Assembly: GCF_900112175.1 (NCBI RefSeq)
Contig: NZ_FOYT01000002.1
Span: 930,001-994,000 of the forward strand
From: Halogeometricum rufum
GTDB lineage: Archaea > Halobacteriota > Halobacteria > Halobacteriales > Haloferacaceae
Reading direction: 5' to 3'
Length of the DNA: 64,000 nucleotides
Shown: positions 62,028-64,000 of the stretch, piece by piece
How positions within the stretch are numbered: the stretch's first letter is position 1
Layout of the letters: each line of letters starts with the position of its first letter
The notes under the pieces: model-generated
The model's database searches: none
The model's input: only the letters and a program-made list of their open reading frames with translations
Told to the model about the DNA's origin: nothing
Position numbers and translations under genes: made by a program

Positions 62028-63653
62028 ATGCGCATCGTAGGTATCGAAGGCACCGCGTGGGCCGCCAGCGCCGCGCTCTTCGACACGGCGACCGACGAGG
62101 TAATCATCGAATCCGACCCGTACCAGCCCGACAGCGGCGGCATCCACCCGCGCGAGGCCGCCGAGCACATGGGCGAGGCCATCCCCGCCGTCGTCGAGAC
62201 GGTGCTGGACCGCGCCGCCGAGACGGCCGACGGCGACGGCCCCGCCGTCGACGGCGTCGCGTTCTCGCGCGGCCCCGGACTCGGCCCGTGCCTCCGCATC
62301 GTCGGCACCGCCGCTCGCGCACTCGCTCAGACGCTGGACGTCCCGCTGGTCGGCGTCAACCACATGGTCGCCCACCTCGAAATCGGGCGCCACGGCTCGG
62401 GGTTCGACTCCCCGGTCTGTCTGAACGCCTCCGGAGCGAACGCGCACCTCCTCGGCTACCACAACGGCCGGTACCGCGTCCTCGGGGAGACGATGGACAC
62501 CGGCGTCGGCAACGCCATCGACAAGTTCACCCGACACGTCGGCTGGACCCACCCCGGAGGACCGAAAGTCGAGGCGGCCGCGGAGGACGGCGAGTACTGC
62601 GACCTGCCGTACGTCGTGAAGGGGATGGACTTCTCGTTCTCGGGCATCATGTCAGCCGCGAAGGACGCCTACGACGACGGCGTCCCCGTCGAGGACGTCT
62701 GTTTCGGCCTGCAGGAGACGATATTCGCCATGCTGACCGAAGTCGCAGAGCGTGCGCTGTCGCTGACCGGGACGGACGAACTCGTCCTCGGCGGCGGCGT
62801 CGGCCAGAACCAGCGGTTGCGGGAGATGCTCGCGGAGATGTGCGAGCAACGCGGCGCGGCGTTCTACGCGCCCGAACCGCGGTTCCTCCGCGACAACGCC
62901 GGGATGATAGCCGTCCTCGGCGCGCGGATGCTCGCCGCGGGCGACACCCTGGCCGTCCCCGACTCGTCGGTGGACCCGAACTTCCGCCCCGACCAGGTGC
63001 CGGTGACGTGGCGCGACGACGAGGAGTCCGTCGCCCGCGACCCGACAGCCGCGGACGAGATTCGCGGCGCGGAGGCGACGGTGACGTTCGAGGACGGCAC
63101 CGTCGTCAAGCGCCGGGTGCCGAAGACGTACCGCCATCCGGAACTGGACAACAGACTGCGCACGGAGCGAACGCGCGCGGAGGCACGCCTGACGAGTCTG
63201 GCCCGTCGCGCCGGCGTCCCGACGCCGGTGATACGCGACGTGGACCCAGCCGAGGGCGTCATCGTCTTCGAGGCGGTCGGCGAGACGGACCTCGCGGGCG
63301 CGTTGACCGAGGCGCGGTGTCGGCGGGTCGGCGAGCACCTCGCCACCATCCACGACGCCGGGTTCGTCCACGGGGACCCGACGACGCGCAACGTCCGGGT
63401 GGACGACGACCGGACGTACCTCATCGACTTCGGACTGGGCTACCACACGGGCCACGTCGAGGACCACGCGATGGACCTGCACGTGTTCGGCCAGAGCGTC
63501 GAGGGCACCGCGGACGACCCCGAACCCCTCCTGCGCGCGTTCGAGGACGGGTACGCCGCCGTCGCACGCGCGGACGAGGGCGAGTCGTTCGACCCGGACT
63601 CGGACGCGCTGACGCGCCTCCGGCAGGTCGAGGGGCGCGGTCGGTACCAGTAG
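62028..63653 (+). CDS. KEOPS subunit fusion Kae1-Bud32
   Basis: This 541-aa fusion makes the universal tRNA t6A modification with the KEOPS complex. The Kae1 half (1-330) has the metal motif H112-x3-H116 in NHMVAHLE, GFAFSRGPGLGP-type loops and a C-terminal VLGGGVGQNQRL. The Bud32 half (about 340-541) is a small RIO-like kinase/ATPase: VVKRRVPKTYRHPELDN, GDPTTRNVRV and LIDFGLGYHTGHVEDHAMDL carry the catalytic Asp and DFG. Other KEOPS subunits are not in the window. The ATG at 62028 gives the normal N-terminus. The gene follows S24e by 34 bp and is probably part of the same transcript. Confidence 0.97.
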   Translation: MRIVGIEGTAWAASAALFDTATDEVIIESDPYQPDSGGIHPREAAEHMGEAIPAVVETVLDRAAETADGDGPAVDGVAFSRGPGLGPCLRIVGTAARALAQTLDVPLVGVNHMVAHLEIGRHGSGFDSPVCLNASGANAHLLGYHNGRYRVLGETMDTGVGNAIDKFTRHVGWTHPGGPKVEAAAEDGEYCDLPYVVKGMDFSFSGIMSAAKDAYDDGVPVEDVCFGLQETIFAMLTEVAERALSLTGTDELVLGGGVGQNQRLREMLAEMCEQRGAAFYAPEPRFLRDNAGMIAVLGARMLAAGDTLAVPDSSVDPNFRPDQVPVTWRDDEESVARDPTAADEIRGAEATVTFEDGTVVKRRVPKTYRHPELDNRLRTERTRAEARLTSLARRAGVPTPVIRDVDPAEGVIVFEAVGETDLAGALTEARCRRVGEHLATIHDAGFVHGDPTTRNVRVDDDRTYLIDFGLGYHTGHVEDHAMDLHVFGQSVEGTADDPEPLLRAFEDGYAAVARADEGESFDPDSDALTRLRQVEGRGRYQ

Positions 63654-63690
63654 CGCTCGGGGGGAGCGGTCGGGTCCGTTCGTCGCCGGG

Positions 63691-64000
63691 TCAGTCGTCC
63701 GCGCGTCTCGCCTCGGCGTCCGTCGGGCGGCGGCGAACCACCGCGTCCTCGTCGACGAGGTAGGTGAACGACTGGGTGAACCAGTCGGCGTGGGTCCGGA
63801 CGGGCGTCCCGTTCTCCGCCGGCATCGCCTCGTACTCGGCGTACGCCGTGCAGGCGACGACGGCGACGTAGCCGACGTCGCGTTCGTCCAGCCAGCGAAC
63901 CTCGCAGTCGGAGACGTGCGCCTCGTAGTTCTTGTTCGGGCCGGGGTACATCTCGTTGTACACCCACCGGCGTTCGTACGTCGTCAGGTAGGGACGAAGC
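63691..64000 (-). CDS. Unrecognised protein, C-terminal part (5' truncated by window)
   Basis: This is a minus-strand frame that is open to the window end, so the gene starts beyond it. About 103 residues are visible, beginning LRPYLTTYERRWVYNEMYPG. A GTG at 63963 looks like a start but sits within continuous coding sequence. Later text: NKNYEAHVSDCEVRWLDERDVGYVAVVACTAYAEYEAMPAENG, then THADWFTQSFTYLVDEDAVVRRRP. It looks alpha/beta and acidic at the tail. I cannot assign a family from this fragment. It converges with the Kae1-Bud32 gene (37 bp). Confidence 0.6.
   Translation of the reverse strand, partial: LRPYLTTYERRWVYNEMYPGPNKNYEAHVSDCEVRWLDERDVGYVAVVACTAYAEYEAMPAENGTPVRTHADWFTQSFTYLVDEDAVVRRRPTDAEARRADD

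Overview
The window is a high-GC segment of an extremely halophilic archaeon (class Halobacteria). The evidence is the very acidic protein composition, archaeal-type information genes (aIF1/SUI1, aIF2-gamma, Rpo7, Spt4, S24e, a Kae1-Bud32 fusion, an archaeal-type Tsr3), haloarchaea-specific families (HalOD1, DUF5518, DUF5787, DUF5809/5810, Bat-type sensors), Tat-type export signals and a PGF-CTERM-like tail. Many starts lie about 26-28 nt downstream of a TATA-like box, which suggests leaderless transcripts. I see no rRNA, tRNA, insertion sequence, prophage or CRISPR array. I cannot assign the genus.

Layout. 0-7.1 kb: the end of aconitase, RimI, a 1062-aa PAS/GAF/Bat sensor, a HalOD1 protein followed by a 25-bp tandem repeat, DUF5810, DUF5809, a Nudix hydrolase and a rhodanese. 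7.2-12 kb: aIF1, then a minus-strand MoxR/DUF58/transglutaminase operon. 12.1-16.8 kb: mutS-mutL. 16.8-23.4 kb: a zinc-ribbon protein, an MFS and an FNT transporter, an F420-related pair (cofE and a Mer-like LLM reductase), a phosphoesterase and a Nudix-eIF2B fusion. 23.4-29.4 kb: an AT-richer gap, a Tat-exported FG-GAP propeller, a receiver-PAS protein, EngB, a DHH phosphoesterase and 5-formyl-THF cyclo-ligase.

29.4-38.2 kb looks like an osmolyte/one-carbon region: a BCCT transporter with an unusual leader, an M20 amidohydrolase, an ectoine-hydrolase-like M24 protein, DUF389, a SIMPL lipoprotein and a DmdA-like (GcvT family) demethylase preceded by a dyad element. 38.2-46.7 kb: a Nog1-like GTPase, Tsr3, SerRS, a nitronate monooxygenase, a secreted protein, an MBL hydrolase, and DICT and DUF7344 regulators. 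46.9-53.6 kb: a FadD-like acyl-CoA ligase, a Na+/H+ antiporter with an RCK domain, a Tat/PGF-CTERM surface protein and a thiolase. 54-58.4 kb: an AAA ATPase, a PhnP-like hydrolase, DUF5787 (which I suspect is a Cas4/RecB-like nuclease) and a Tat lipoprotein. 58.5-63.7 kb: the translation/transcription cluster aIF2-gamma, PIN, rpo7, spt4, dephospho-CoA kinase, S24e, Kae1-Bud32.

Most of the window is ordinary chromosomal core. The items most worth pursuing are DUF5787 as an Fe-S nuclease, the Nudix-eIF2B fusion that appears to lack the isomerase cysteine, the possible DMSP/ectoine/betaine region with its 5' control elements, and the 25-bp repeat array.
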